A stretch of DNA of 39,335 nucleotides, taken from NCBI GenBank assembly GCA_017477845.1, contig JAFUTR010000012.1, positions 1-39,335 on the forward strand, given 5' to 3'. The stretch comes from Bacilli bacterium (GTDB lineage Bacteria; Bacillota_I; Bacilli_A; RF39; UBA660). Below are positions 8,747 to 18,307 of this stretch, piece by piece; position 1 is the stretch's first letter, and each line of letters opens with the position of its first letter. A model generated the notes under the pieces. The model was given only the letters and a program-made list of their open reading frames with translations. It did not search any database and was not told where the DNA came from. A program made the translations under genes and the position numbers.

Positions 8747-10207
8747 CTATACTTCATCAAGAAATTCATTTTCACAAGTTAAATTAATTTTTAATTCTCT
8801 TAGAGCATTTCTATCAGCACCAGTAACAATATATGTAGCGTGTGCTTCAGCATTTTTTAACTTATGTAAATTAGATAAAGCTTTATATGCCAAAGGATTA
8901 GTAACAGAACTAATACTAAGAGAGGTTAAAACTTCTTGTAAGTTTAATTTATCTCCCGTTCCAAGTTCTTTTTTTAGTCTTAAAATAGGCTCAAGTACTA
9001 AAGGAGAAAGTAAATAAATATCATCTGGAATCTTACTTAAATATTTAATAGCATTTAAAACAACTGATCCAGAAGAACTCATTAATTTAGTTTCTTTACC
9101 AGTAATAATTCTATTATTTACTTTCATTGCGATTACAGGTTTTCCATTTTCCTTTTTCTTTTTCAAAAGTGCAGGAGCTATAACATCAAGATAACTTTCA
9201 TCTATATTTAACTCATTCATTAAAAGTTTAATCTTTTTATAAGTATCTTCATCACATAAACCCATTTTATAATTATTTTGCTCATTGTAATAACGCCTTA
9301 CAATTTCTTTTTTTGATGCAGAACAGACAAGATCATCATCTGTTATACAATATCCAATCATGTTAACTCCCATATCAGTTGGAGAATTATATATATCTTT
9401 TTTTGAAACTTTACTTAATATATTTTTTAAAATAGGAAATGTTTCTATATCACGATTATAATTTATTGCTGTTTCGTTATATTTTTCTAGGTGAAATGGA
9501 TCTATCATATTAACATCTTTTAAATCAGATGTTGCGGCTTCGTAAGCTAAATTAACTGGATGTTTTAAGGGTAAATTCCATACTGGAAATGTTTCAAATT
9601 TAGCATAACCAGCATTAACACCCCTTTTATTCTCATGATATATTTGTGAAAGACATGTTGCAAGTTTTCCAGATCCAGGCCCTGGAGCATTAACAAGTAT
9701 CAAATGTTTTGTCGTTTCTACATATGGATTTGCTCCATACCCTTCTTCGCTAACAATTGTATCAACATCAGTCGGATACCCTTTTGTATATGTATGAATA
9801 TACGTTTTTATTCCATTCCTATTTAATTTCTTAATAAATTTATCGACACTAACTTGATTTTTATATAAAGTAATTACAACACTGTTAACAAAAAAGCCTA
9901 ATTTTTTTGATTTATTAATTAACTTCATTATTTCCAAATCATAAGTAATGCCATACTCTCCTCTAATCTTATTTTTTTCTATATCACCAGCATTAATACA
10001 AAAAATAATTTCTAAGTCATCTTTTAACTCTTTAAACATACTAATTTTAACATCATTTTTAAATCCAGGAAGAATTCTTGCAGCATGTGAATCATCAAAT
10101 AATTTCCCACCTACTTCAAGATATAATTTATCAAACAATTTAAATCTTTCTTTTATTTTTTCGCTTTGAATTTTTACATATTTTTCATTATCAAATCCCT
10201 TTTTCAT
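8747..10207 (-). CDS. DUF1846 (UPF0371) family protein
   Basis: 486 residues, close to the full family length of about 490-500. N-terminal KKGFDNEKYVKIQSEKI and HAARILPGF, the glycine-rich NAPGPGSGKLATCLSQ (about 172-187, resembling a P-loop) and YAKFETFPVWNLPLKHPVN are family hallmarks. The family has structures but no settled biochemical function; ATP or nucleotide binding is suggested only by the GPGSGK segment. An AGGAG ribosome site precedes the ATG, and a TATAAT -10 (10229-10234) lies upstream. It is the first gene of a two-gene unit with the GT8 enzyme, which gives no strong clue to role. Confidence 0.85.
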   Translation of the reverse strand: MKKGFDNEKYVKIQSEKIKERFKLFDKLYLEVGGKLFDDSHAARILPGFKNDVKISMFKELKDDLEIIFCINAGDIEKNKIRGEYGITYDLEIMKLINKSKKLGFFVNSVVITLYKNQVSVDKFIKKLNRNGIKTYIHTYTKGYPTDVDTIVSEEGYGANPYVETTKHLILVNAPGPGSGKLATCLSQIYHENKRGVNAGYAKFETFPVWNLPLKHPVNLAYEAATSDLKDVNMIDPFHLEKYNETAINYNRDIETFPILKNILSKVSKKDIYNSPTDMGVNMIGYCITDDDLVCSASKKEIVRRYYNEQNNYKMGLCDEDTYKKIKLLMNELNIDESYLDVIAPALLKKKKENGKPVIAMKVNNRIITGKETKLMSSSGSVVLNAIKYLSKIPDDIYLLSPLVLEPILRLKKELGTGDKLNLQEVLTSLSISSVTNPLAYKALSNLHKLKNAEAHATYIVTGADRNALRELKINLTCENEFLDEV

Positions 10208-10267
10208 ATTTTCTCCTACCTTAAAATAATTATAATATGATATTAATTATTTTTATATATATTTTTA

Positions 10268-10293
10268 TAAAAAAAGAAAGAATAAATCTTTCT
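10268..10293 (-). terminator. Intrinsic terminator
   Basis: AGAAAG / CTTTCT stem with a 7-base loop, then TTTTTT on the minus strand. It overlaps the stop codon of the 222-residue membrane protein. Confidence 0.75.
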
Positions 10294-10960
10294 AGTATTT
10301 TAAAACAGGGAAAATTTTTGTTGATAATGCTACTAATAGAATAGCAATTAAATATAATGTTAATATTATTATTACATGTTTTTTATCACTTTTCATTTTT
10401 TTACTTACGTTATGAATAATTGTATAAATAAATGCTACAACAAAAATTACTATAATAAAATAAAAATATAATTTGATATTACTCGGAATTCCTCCATCAC
10501 TAAATACTGGATTATTTGCGAAATCAATACCTATCGACATATTCTCAGTGCTTGATCCAAGTAATGAACTTAACATTAAAAATAAGCCAGTTCCTCCATG
10601 TGAAAACAAAAAAATAATACCAAAGAATGGAACATATAATCCCACAAATAATCCTGCAAGAAAAAATACAAAACCAAATAAGTATATTGGAACAGTTATT
10701 CCATTTGCAGGAATTAAAGAAACCATTGCTATTAATACACAAATAACTACAATAGTTTTAAATTTTATATCAAATTCAAAATTAAAATTATTAGAATTTT
10801 CCTTTCTATTCTCTTTTATAAAACCAAGTTCTACTAATCTTCTTTTAGCCATTCTATTAGCTCTTACTTTATCTTCTTCATATATTTTATGTAACTCATT
10901 TAAATATCTATTATAATAATCATCATTTACATTATTATCATTCTTTTCTTGTAATCTCAT
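10292..10960 (-). CDS. Membrane protein of unknown function
   Basis: 222 residues; not recognised. A charged cytosolic N-terminal segment of about 65 residues with short helical KVRANRMAKRRLVELGF is followed by a hydrophobic core with about five membrane spans (about 69-85, 90-112, 115-133, 166-184, 198-216). A non-membrane loop around 135-160 contains NPVFSDGG. The start is the ATG at 10960; GGAGGAAG lies 12 bases upstream, slightly distant, and no closer start exists in frame. It is monocistronic, between two terminators. Confidence 0.6.
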   Translation of the reverse strand: MRLQEKNDNNVNDDYYNRYLNELHKIYEEDKVRANRMAKRRLVELGFIKENRKENSNNFNFEFDIKFKTIVVICVLIAMVSLIPANGITVPIYLFGFVFFLAGLFVGLYVPFFGIIFLFSHGGTGLFLMLSSLLGSSTENMSIGIDFANNPVFSDGGIPSNIKLYFYFIIVIFVVAFIYTIIHNVSKKMKSDKKHVIIILTLYLIAILLVALSTKIFPVLKY

Positions 10961-11051
10961 ACCAAATTTATTCTTCCTCCAAAATCTTTATGTTTATTAT
11001 TAAAATACAATATAAGTATATCATAAATTCATATTTTTACATTTAATAATT

Positions 11052-11076
11052 AAAAAATAACTGAAAAAATTTCAGT
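11052..11076 (-). terminator. Intrinsic terminator of the DUF362 gene
   Basis: ACTGAAA / TTTCAGT stem with a 3-base loop, then TTATTTTTTAATT on the minus strand, immediately after the stop codon. Confidence 0.7.
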
Positions 11077-11079
11077 CAC

Positions 11080-11970
11080 TTATTTAATTTCAATTAATTC
11101 GTAATCAGATGAACCAAGTCCAATACTTTCAGCATACTCTGTTATATGTCTTCCAACTTGCCTATCAATACGTTCCATCATTTTAACATGGCCAGGATCA
11201 ACAGAAGTCCAAATTGCATCGATAAAAGCTTGATCATTTGCAACAGGATCTAAACTTGCAAAGATTCCTAAATCAGCCATTACTGGGTCCCCTTGATGCG
11301 AATCACAATCACAATCTACTGATATAGCATTAGCAACTGTTATATAAAGAATTGGTTTATTATTTTCTCTTAAATAATCTGAAACGGCCTTAGCTGCTTC
11401 TGCCATAGATTCAATAAAGTCTTTTTGCTCATAATCTACACTCCAGCATTTATCTGGATCTTCTGTTTGACCACAAGAATGAATATATGCTTTACCATTA
11501 CGAGAAGCAATCCCAATAGATTGATTCTTTAAGTTTGCACCAAATCCTCCCATAGCATGTCCTTTTCCATGTGCTAAATTTAATATTGCATCATAATTTT
11601 TAAAATTTTCTCCAACTATATCATATTTTAAATGTTTTCCATTATTAACAGGAATTTTATATTCTCTTTCTCCATCCATAATATCTACATTTGCAAAAGA
11701 AGTAAAACCATGCTTTTTTGCAACTTCTAAATGGTCTTCTTTTGTATTTCTAGCACCAGGATAAGCAGTATTACATTCAATAATTGTTCCATTTATTTTT
11801 TTTACTAAAGGTCCTATTAAATCAGCTTTTAAATATCCTTTAGCACCATCTTCACCAGTTGATACTTTAACACCAACATTTCCAGTTAATTTAACTCCAA
11901 GTGCTTCATAAATTTTAATTAAATTATCGCTATTAATATCTTTACAAAAATATACTTTTGATTTTTCCAT
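11080..11970 (-). CDS. DUF362 domain protein
   Basis: 296 residues from the ATG at 11970. The frame is open to 12000, but a TATAAT -10 (11997-11992) occupies that extension, and GAGAGGATG stands 7 bases before 11970. The sequence has the DUF362 pattern: VGVKVSTGE near the N-terminus, IIECNTAYPGARN, LNLAHGKGHAMGGFGANLKN, and a C-terminal DLGIFASLDPVANDQAFID segment. Cysteines occur as HSCG, DKC and CDCD, the last possibly metal-binding. DUF362 proteins are often found next to ferredoxin domains; no 4Fe-4S motif is visible here. The function is unknown, and an iron-sulfur or redox role is only a guess. It stands alone between terminator and promoter. Confidence 0.82.
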   Translation of the reverse strand: MEKSKVYFCKDINSDNLIKIYEALGVKLTGNVGVKVSTGEDGAKGYLKADLIGPLVKKINGTIIECNTAYPGARNTKEDHLEVAKKHGFTSFANVDIMDGEREYKIPVNNGKHLKYDIVGENFKNYDAILNLAHGKGHAMGGFGANLKNQSIGIASRNGKAYIHSCGQTEDPDKCWSVDYEQKDFIESMAEAAKAVSDYLRENNKPILYITVANAISVDCDCDSHQGDPVMADLGIFASLDPVANDQAFIDAIWTSVDPGHVKMMERIDRQVGRHITEYAESIGLGSSDYELIEIK

Positions 11971-12044
11971 ATTATCATCCTCTCTAACTAAATTATACAT
12001 TTTTTAATAATACAAGTCACTATTTTTTTTAAGTTTCAATTTTT

Positions 12045-13121
12045 TTAATCTTCATCTATTTTTTTAATCCCTTTAACAGAAACAAAAACATATGCTATAA
12101 AATCAAGTAAAATCCTTTTAGTAGATTTATCTATTTCACCCATATTATGAATTATCTTAAATAGGTTTCTAATCTTCCCTACATTTGGAAATGTTGTGAC
12201 ATCAGACTTTTTCAAAGCATCAAATACTGCTTTAAAAACTCTTTCTTTATCTTCATCAGAATGTTCATGAAGCCATATTTCTAAACTTTTTCTTAATCTT
12301 ATACTTTTTACAGATAATTCTCCTAAATCAAGTTTGTCATCAACAACTCCCCATGTTGTTAAGGCATGCCCAATTATATTTTTTTTAGATGATTTAACAA
12401 CAACTTCTTTATCTGATTTAAGCATCATTCCAACAACAGAGCAAAAAGGAACTATATGAATATACTTACTTTTAATATTAAGATATTCATTAGAATAATA
12501 CTCATTATCTCTAAGACCAGGTCCATCATTACTATATACCTTAATTACTTTTCCACTTTTATATTTTCTCATATACATTGAAGAAACAAGAGCCAAGTTT
12601 CCACCCTTTGAGTGCCCTCCAACTATATATTTTGGCCCAAATAACTTAACATGCTTATTAACATATTTAACCGCTTCTATTTGAGATGGCACCGGAAAAG
12701 TGTAAGATAACATCCCATCTTCAATCCATCCAGATAAAACTTCATCAGTACCTTCAAAGCACAAATAATTTAATTTTTTTGTTACTTCAATAATAAAAGC
12801 ACAAAACTGCATATTATCACTAATTTTATAAGTATAATTTCTTAACTTCAAATCTTTATATCTTTTCTCATCAATAATTCTAGTTAAAACTCTATATGCT
12901 TCATCTTGAGGAATACCAAGTTTTTTTACATCCTCATATTTATTATGTGCTAAATACTCTTTCCCAATCTCACTAATAGAATAAACCTCATTTGTTTTAC
13001 ATTTTTTAGAAAAGTTAGCATAAGAAATAGAACAAAAAACTAGATTATCTATATCATTAAACTTTTTATCTTCAAAACTAAAATTTCCATATTTAGTTAT
13101 ATAATCAAACAAATTACTCAT
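12045..13121 (-). CDS. DUF2974 (Mbeg1-like) lipase-fold hydrolase
   Basis: 358 residues. It carries the alpha/beta-hydrolase nucleophile elbow VGGHSKGGN (Ser at about 171), followed by KVIKVYSNDGPGL, the pattern of the DUF2974/Mbeg1-like family of predicted lipases or esterases. The acid may be the Asp of NDGPG, and the His may be HALTTWG. No signal peptide, so it is probably cytosolic. The start is supported by GAGGG 7 bases before the ATG. It follows the PF06541 membrane gene by 11 bases, probably on one transcript. The substrate is unknown. Confidence 0.82.
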   Translation of the reverse strand: MSNLFDYITKYGNFSFEDKKFNDIDNLVFCSISYANFSKKCKTNEVYSISEIGKEYLAHNKYEDVKKLGIPQDEAYRVLTRIIDEKRYKDLKLRNYTYKISDNMQFCAFIIEVTKKLNYLCFEGTDEVLSGWIEDGMLSYTFPVPSQIEAVKYVNKHVKLFGPKYIVGGHSKGGNLALVSSMYMRKYKSGKVIKVYSNDGPGLRDNEYYSNEYLNIKSKYIHIVPFCSVVGMMLKSDKEVVVKSSKKNIIGHALTTWGVVDDKLDLGELSVKSIRLRKSLEIWLHEHSDEDKERVFKAVFDALKKSDVTTFPNVGKIRNLFKIIHNMGEIDKSTKRILLDFIAYVFVSVKGIKKIDED

Positions 13122-13132
13122 AAAACCCTCAA

Positions 13133-13780
13133 CTATTTATATTTATAATAATCCATATATTTATAACCTATTTTTTCATAAACATCTCTTGCCCTTGGTA
13201 GATGTAAAACTCTTGCAAAAATAAGATTATAAAATTCATCAAACAAAAAAATTATACATAATGAAACACTTATAATCAAGAATGGTTTTTTAGGAATCTT
13301 TTTAGATAAATAAATACAAAATGGAATAATTAAATACATAAGAAATAAAGCAGATAATCCAAAAAAAGTAACACTTCTTAAACAAACATAACCATCTATA
13401 TTTAAAAAATTTAATATTTCAGTATTATAATCCCAACATCTTAATCCATTTCCAAATTTATACATCATTGCACCTGCAAAATACTCCAAAACGCCAGTAG
13501 AAATAGCAGATATAAAAAAAACTAACAAAGGCTTTTTTTTAAATTTACGAGTTAAGATATAAATCATTATCGCTCCAGTTGCATAAATATTAATCCAAGG
13601 AAGAAAATTAGCTCCTCTATAATAAAAAGTCTTAAATCCGCTATTTATAAAATAAAAAATGAACTCATAAATCCACCCAAAAACTCCAGAAATAACAACA
13701 ACAAGAGATATTATTCCTACAATTTGCCACCTTTCTAATTTAATCAAATCATTCATATAATCATTAAAAAACTTCTTCAT
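13133..13780 (-). CDS. PF06541 (ABC-transporter type IV / CmpB-like) membrane protein
   Basis: 215 residues from ATG 13780. A GTG two codons earlier is less likely, since AGGTG sits 5 bases before this ATG. Six hydrophobic segments. GWIYEFIFY after the first helix, a YRGANFLPWINIYATGA loop, and GNGLRCWDYN with GYVCLRSVTFFGL are the conserved features of PF06541, a family named as a putative ABC-transporter permease although no ATPase or binding protein is adjacent. Transport is therefore unproven. An extended -10 (TGATATAAT) lies at 13814-13822. It is co-transcribed with the DUF2974 gene. Confidence 0.8.
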   Translation of the reverse strand: MKKFFNDYMNDLIKLERWQIVGIISLVVVISGVFGWIYEFIFYFINSGFKTFYYRGANFLPWINIYATGAIMIYILTRKFKKKPLLVFFISAISTGVLEYFAGAMMYKFGNGLRCWDYNTEILNFLNIDGYVCLRSVTFFGLSALFLMYLIIPFCIYLSKKIPKKPFLIISVSLCIIFLFDEFYNLIFARVLHLPRARDVYEKIGYKYMDYYKYK

Positions 13781-13813
13781 AAACACACCTATTTTACTAT
13801 ATCATATGTAAAC

Positions 13814-13822
13814 ATTATATCA
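13814..13822 (-). promoter_or_regulatory. Extended -10 promoter of the PF06541-DUF2974 operon
   Basis: Minus strand TGATATAAT, about 35 bases before the start codon. A second candidate, TGATATAGT, lies a little downstream. Confidence 0.55.
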
Positions 13823-13856
13823 AAGTCATTTATAATTTTAAATAATTTAATTAATA

Positions 13857-13865
13857 TGATACAAT
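13857..13865 (+). promoter_or_regulatory. Extended -10 promoter of the anchored + strand gene
   Basis: TGATACAAT overlaps the first in-frame ATG (13856), so transcription should begin near 13872 and translation must start downstream, at 13889. Confidence 0.5.
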
Positions 13866-13888
13866 CAATATGTAAAGATGGTGGTAAA

Positions 13889-14827
13889 ATGGAAGAAATC
13901 AAAAAGAATATAAAAATAAGTATAATAATAATAATTTTAATTCTTCTTTTACTACTTTTTTTATTTTTATTTAATTATTTACGAATAAATATTTTCTATA
14001 TAGCAAATAAAGATAAATATATAGAAGTTTTAGATGTACAAGGCAACACTAATGATTATGTTCCCCAGGGACTTTTTTATCAAGAAAAATATAATATAGT
14101 TTTACAAACGTCATATAACAAAAACAAAAAACCAAGTATGTTATTTGTAACAGATTTTAAATCAAAAAAAGTATTAAAAGAATATATACTCTTAGAAAGT
14201 GATGGAAAAGAATCTTTTAAACATGTTGGAGGGGTTGCTGCAAATGATGAATATGTCTTTATAACAAGTGATTATGAAGTAATGACCTACTCTTTAGAAG
14301 AAATAATGAATAGTAAAGATAAACATATCAAGGCATTAAGAAATGATTCTCTTCCAAATAGAGGGGACTTTGTTACATATAAAGATGGTTTTTTATGGAT
14401 TGGGGACTTTTTTTTAAAACCATTTTATAATGTTAAAGAAGATAAACCACTCCTTTTTGGATACAACATAAATAGACTTGATTTTAATAATCCTGAAATT
14501 GCTATCTTACTTCCTAAAATGGTACAAGGCATGACTTTTACAAAAGATAATAAAATCATATTAAGTTCATCATTTACTTATCTAATTAATTCAAAAATCA
14601 ATATATATAAAAATCCATTCAAAGAAAATCATTCTTATTATGAAATAAATAATAAAAAAATACCTTTATATAATCTAAAAAAAGAAAAATCCCTTTCATT
14701 TCCACCAATGACTGAAGGAATATTCTATAAAGATGATTACTTATATATTCTATTTGAAAATAGTACGAATGCTTATCCTTTAGCATCACCTAAAATTAAT
14801 AAAATAATTAAATACAAACTAAAATAG
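13889..14827 (+). CDS. Membrane-anchored extracytoplasmic protein of unknown function
   Basis: 312 residues from ATG 13889, preceded by GATGGTGG. The earlier ATG at 13856 sits inside a promoter -10. One N-terminal membrane anchor (about 9-33), then an extracytoplasmic region with repeated beta-rich blocks (DYVPQGLFY, GVAANDEYVFITS, VTYKDGFLWIGDF, GMTFTKDNKIILSSS, MTEGIFYKDDYLYILFE) suggesting a beta-propeller of about five blades with 'opens-question-display' strands such as those in YncE/SMP-30-like proteins. No catalytic motif is recognised. It is convergent with the DUF6020 gene and shares its terminator. Confidence 0.6.
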   Translation: MEEIKKNIKISIIIIILILLLLLFLFLFNYLRINIFYIANKDKYIEVLDVQGNTNDYVPQGLFYQEKYNIVLQTSYNKNKKPSMLFVTDFKSKKVLKEYILLESDGKESFKHVGGVAANDEYVFITSDYEVMTYSLEEIMNSKDKHIKALRNDSLPNRGDFVTYKDGFLWIGDFFLKPFYNVKEDKPLLFGYNINRLDFNNPEIAILLPKMVQGMTFTKDNKIILSSSFTYLINSKINIYKNPFKENHSYYEINNKKIPLYNLKKEKSLSFPPMTEGIFYKDDYLYILFENSTNAYPLASPKINKIIKYKLK

Positions 14828-14844
14828 AGCCTAAGCTCTATTTT
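14821..14844. terminator. Bidirectional terminator between convergent genes
   Basis: Perfect 10-bp stem AAAATAGAGC / GCTCTATTTT, loop CTAA, with T-runs on both sides. It contains the stop codons of both flanking genes (14827 + and 14831 -). Confidence 0.9.
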
Positions 14845-16453
14845 TAATTTCCTTGATAAACAAAGAAATAAGTACTCCCATACTAAATATATAAGGCATT
14901 GAATATCTGAAATAAGCATTAGCAGGAGAAGCAATACACACTAAAAGTGTTGCACAGTGAGGAGATAAGACAATTAAACTAGAATATTTTTTTCTATATA
15001 ACAAATAACCTATCATAAACAATAAAACCCATGTATTAAATCCAATATTGGAAATTAATCCTAAAACTGGAATATAAACAAAATATTTAGCATAACTATA
15101 AAGAATCCCTCGTAATGGCTTTAAAGAATTATAATGATAATTAAATCCATTATTTACTATTCTAGTATCATATTTATGATATACATACCATTTAATAGGA
15201 ACTGGATAAAAATAACCATAAGTATTATTTACTGTTGCATCTATATATGTTTTAGGATCCTTAAAAAAATCTCTAAGCCATACTTTGAAATATTCTTTTA
15301 AATCTTCACTTGTATAATTTCTATTAAACTTATTTTTAACTGGATCACTTAGTTCTGGATCATATCTTGCAGCAAGTGTTCTCATATCTAACAGTTTATC
15401 ATATACTTTATATTCCTCTTTACTTACTTTGTTATACTTAACATACCTTGCACTCTGTTGAAATGGAATTGATAATGCTTCTCTTATACTTGTTGGAGTA
15501 ATCTTAAAATATGGAAGAATCACTTTATTATAACTAAAGTTAAAGCTTACAATAAGTAATAAAAGAATTAGTACTTTCTTTCTATTGATTTTATTAATTA
15601 ATAGAAAAGGAAAACTAAGTATTAAAATATAAAAACCATTATTTCTAAACAGTATTATTAATAAAGAAATAATAAATACATATATTACTCTTATAATATT
15701 TATTTTATCTTTACTTTTTAAGATATTATAAATCTCTATCGTATAAAGAATTATAAATGAAGAATATAAAACATCTTTAACAGATGACATCGCATACATT
15801 GGAAACATTGGAACAAGTGAGTAAATTAAAAGTATAATAAATCTAAAATTAAATGAAGATTTCATTTTTTTCATATAATAAATAGTATATGAAAGTGTAC
15901 TTAATAAAACAGTTATTTGAATGATACTATAAATAAATAATCCAAAATTATCGTTTCCAATACTATTTCCAATTTTTAAGCAAGTACCAAGTAAAAGAGT
16001 ATGTAAAACTGGATGATGATTTGTAATAGTAACATTAGGATCAATCATAACAGAATATGTTGAGTACTTATTAGGAATACCAAAATACTGTCTAATTTGA
16101 AAACTAGGATCTGGAGACAATATTGCTGGATAATATGCAATAATATAAGGTAACCAAAAAACTAATATTGTGATAAAGCTGACAATAAAAGGATGACGTT
16201 CAAAAACATCTTTGTATTTCTTAAATACCTTTATATCTTTTTTGTTTTTCTTAGAATCAATATTATCTAAATATTTAAAAACAAATGAAATAATATGTTT
16301 AAAGAGTAAAAACAAGAAAACAAATATAAGAATTGATAAGAAAATATTATCTAATATAAGTTTTGACTCATGTGAAACAAAAAAACTAGTTCCAATAATT
16401 AAAAAGGAACTATAAAGAAAACTTAATATGTTAATTATTGTTTTTTTATACAT
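14831..16453 (-). CDS. DUF6020 family membrane glycosyltransferase-like protein
   Basis: 540 residues with about 11-12 membrane helices. After the second or third helix, the extracytoplasmic loop YYPAILSPDPSFQIRQYFG and TNHHPVLHTLLLG give the acidic and His motifs of GT-C-like integral membrane enzymes of the DUF6020 group. Such proteins are thought to use lipid-linked sugars outside the membrane; the donor and acceptor here are unknown. AGAGGTG precedes the ATG, and the gene follows the L,D-transpeptidase gene by 9 bases, so the two are probably co-transcribed and both act on the cell wall. Confidence 0.72.
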   Translation of the reverse strand: MYKKTIINILSFLYSSFLIIGTSFFVSHESKLILDNIFLSILIFVFLFLLFKHIISFVFKYLDNIDSKKNKKDIKVFKKYKDVFERHPFIVSFITILVFWLPYIIAYYPAILSPDPSFQIRQYFGIPNKYSTYSVMIDPNVTITNHHPVLHTLLLGTCLKIGNSIGNDNFGLFIYSIIQITVLLSTLSYTIYYMKKMKSSFNFRFIILLIYSLVPMFPMYAMSSVKDVLYSSFIILYTIEIYNILKSKDKINIIRVIYVFIISLLIILFRNNGFYILILSFPFLLINKINRKKVLILLLLIVSFNFSYNKVILPYFKITPTSIREALSIPFQQSARYVKYNKVSKEEYKVYDKLLDMRTLAARYDPELSDPVKNKFNRNYTSEDLKEYFKVWLRDFFKDPKTYIDATVNNTYGYFYPVPIKWYVYHKYDTRIVNNGFNYHYNSLKPLRGILYSYAKYFVYIPVLGLISNIGFNTWVLLFMIGYLLYRKKYSSLIVLSPHCATLLVCIASPANAYFRYSMPYIFSMGVLISLFIKEIKNRA

Positions 16454-16462
16454 AATACACCT

Positions 16463-18139
16463 CTATTTATTCCATGGATTAGATGGATCTGGATCAGTTG
16501 GATCCCATCCTCTATTAGGACTATCTGCTGGAATTCTTTTTAAAGTTGGTTTAACTACTCCATTTGGTAAAGCCCCATCATATATTTTAACTGTAGTACC
16601 AGCTGAAACATTATCATAAATCCATTTAACATCTCTTACAGTCATTCTAACACATCCAGCTGAAGCACTAGTACCAAGTTTATTATATTCTTGCCACTCT
16701 AAATTACCTTTATTTCTTGTATAATATGGAACAGAATGAAATAATATATGCCCTGTTATTCTAGTAGAATACTGCCCATACACTCCCCCATATAGAGATC
16801 CCCAAGCATAACCTTTCGATGTTTTAAATGTTCCAACAGGAGTATAATTATTTTTTCCTACAGAGCAAATAAATACTTTAACTATTTTAGAATAATTTCC
16901 ATTTTCATCTTTTCCATATACAACAACTACATTTTGATTTCTAATGACTTCGATATAATAAGGTTTACTACTATTAACTGTTGGAGAAATAACTTTCTTA
17001 ATAACAGAAACTTTTATTGACTTAGTGCTTTTATTACCTGATTTATCAGTACTTGATATTAAAAGAGAATACTCTCCTACTTTATTTGTATTATACTCTC
17101 CTGTAACAGTACAACTTACTAAATCATCAACTTCATCAAAACATTTTACATGATCTTTTACATTTAAATTAGTACCTTCATATACACTTATACTACTAGC
17201 AATAATAATAGGTCCAGTTTTATCTTCAACCAATCTTGATTGAAGATTTGATATTAACTTAGTATCCAACTCTTTAACTAATAAATCATATTTTTCTAAA
17301 ACATTTCTTTTATTAAAAGTAATTATACTCTCATCAATATCATAATATAAAGAATTATCTTTTAAAAATATTAGAATATTTTTTAAAAGAGGTATTGAAT
17401 TATATATAGGATCTAAAATATCAACATTAACTTTTTCATTTATAAAAGATACATACTTTAAGTATTCTAAATTAATATCCTCATTAGAACTAATAGATGA
17501 TACCTCATTATTAATTATATTATTATATTCTTCTTTAATTCCATTAATAGTTTCTAAACTACTATCAAGCCTTATAATTCTCTCATCAAATAAAGAATCA
17601 TTAACTAAAAGTATTTCTTTAATATTTTTATCGTTTACAACTTCATTAACTTTATTTTTTAAAGAAGCAATTTTAAGTAAATAGTCTTCAATATTTTTCT
17701 CTAAAACGTTTAATTCTCCTGTAGTAATATCATCATTAAAGTCTTGCTTTATACTAAGAATATCAAATTCTTTATCTAACAAATTAATAGTATTCTCAAC
17801 TTCATAAGATAATTTTTTCTTTTCGTTATCTTTTTTAAACTTAGGATAAATTACTAATAAAGAAATAACTAATAATAAAACTACTATAATAGAAATTATA
17901 ATTTTTTTAATTAATTTAAACTTATTATTCCTTTTTGTAGCATGCTTTTTATTAGATTTAATTTTATTATTTTTTTCAAAAGTTGTAGCTTCTTTTGATA
18001 TATTTTTAATGTTATTTACCTGTCTAGTTTTATTTTTCTTACTAGCACTATTTTTCTTTTTACTTTCCTTCTTTACCAAATTACTAGTATTTTTAGTATT
18101 ATTCAATTTTTTCAAATCCTTTTTATCTATTTTTTTCAT
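16463..18139 (-). CDS. Membrane-anchored L,D-transpeptidase (YkuD domain)
   Basis: 558 residues. A Lys/Asn-rich cytosolic head (1-78), one membrane anchor (about 79-98), and a long helical, probably coiled-coil, extracytoplasmic stalk (about 105-300) come first. An Ig-like DUF5011-type domain (about 305-375; VYEGTNLNVKDHV, GEYSLLISSTDKSGN) follows. The C-terminal YkuD domain (about 383-530) has the catalytic FHSVPYY and SASAGCVRM, with nucleophile Cys496. It makes 3-3 cross-links or attaches proteins to peptidoglycan. A short Pro/Asp-rich tail ends the protein. Start: ATG with GAGGAAAGG upstream and a clear promoter (18170-18198). Confidence 0.9.
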   Translation of the reverse strand: MKKIDKKDLKKLNNTKNTSNLVKKESKKKNSASKKNKTRQVNNIKNISKEATTFEKNNKIKSNKKHATKRNNKFKLIKKIIISIIVVLLLVISLLVIYPKFKKDNEKKKLSYEVENTINLLDKEFDILSIKQDFNDDITTGELNVLEKNIEDYLLKIASLKNKVNEVVNDKNIKEILLVNDSLFDERIIRLDSSLETINGIKEEYNNIINNEVSSISSNEDINLEYLKYVSFINEKVNVDILDPIYNSIPLLKNILIFLKDNSLYYDIDESIITFNKRNVLEKYDLLVKELDTKLISNLQSRLVEDKTGPIIIASSISVYEGTNLNVKDHVKCFDEVDDLVSCTVTGEYNTNKVGEYSLLISSTDKSGNKSTKSIKVSVIKKVISPTVNSSKPYYIEVIRNQNVVVVYGKDENGNYSKIVKVFICSVGKNNYTPVGTFKTSKGYAWGSLYGGVYGQYSTRITGHILFHSVPYYTRNKGNLEWQEYNKLGTSASAGCVRMTVRDVKWIYDNVSAGTTVKIYDGALPNGVVKPTLKRIPADSPNRGWDPTDPDPSNPWNK

Positions 18140-18169
18140 ACTAAAAACCTTTCCTCATAATTTAAGTAT

Positions 18170-18198
18170 ACTATAATGTATTTATTCATTTTTTTCAA
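18170..18198 (-). promoter_or_regulatory. Promoter of the L,D-transpeptidase operon
   Basis: Minus strand TTGAAA (18198-18193), exactly 17 bases, TATAGT (18175-18170). Confidence 0.7.
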
Positions 18199-18226
18199 TT
18201 AAAAAAGAAAAAGATTTTAATCTTTT
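18199..18226 (-). terminator. Second (backup) terminator
   Basis: AAAAGATT / AATCTTTT stem with a 2-base loop, then TTTCTTTTTT on the minus strand. It follows the main terminator of the upstream gene and abuts the next promoter. Confidence 0.5.
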
Positions 18227-18261
18227 AATATTTAATCTATTCAGCAATGTAAAATATTTCA

Positions 18262-18298
18262 AATTAAAAAAGTAGTTTATCATACTTAATAAACTACT
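18262..18298 (-). terminator. Intrinsic terminator of the anchored repeat-protein gene
   Basis: Perfect 10-bp stem AGTAGTTTAT / ATAAACTACT with an 8-base loop, then TTTTTTAATTT on the minus strand, just after the stop codon at 18308. Confidence 0.85.
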
Positions 18299-18307
18299 CA
18301 TTATATA

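Noticed and set aside
13856-13888. First ATG of the + strand anchored protein
   Set aside because: It lies within an extended -10; the ATG at 13889 has the ribosome site.
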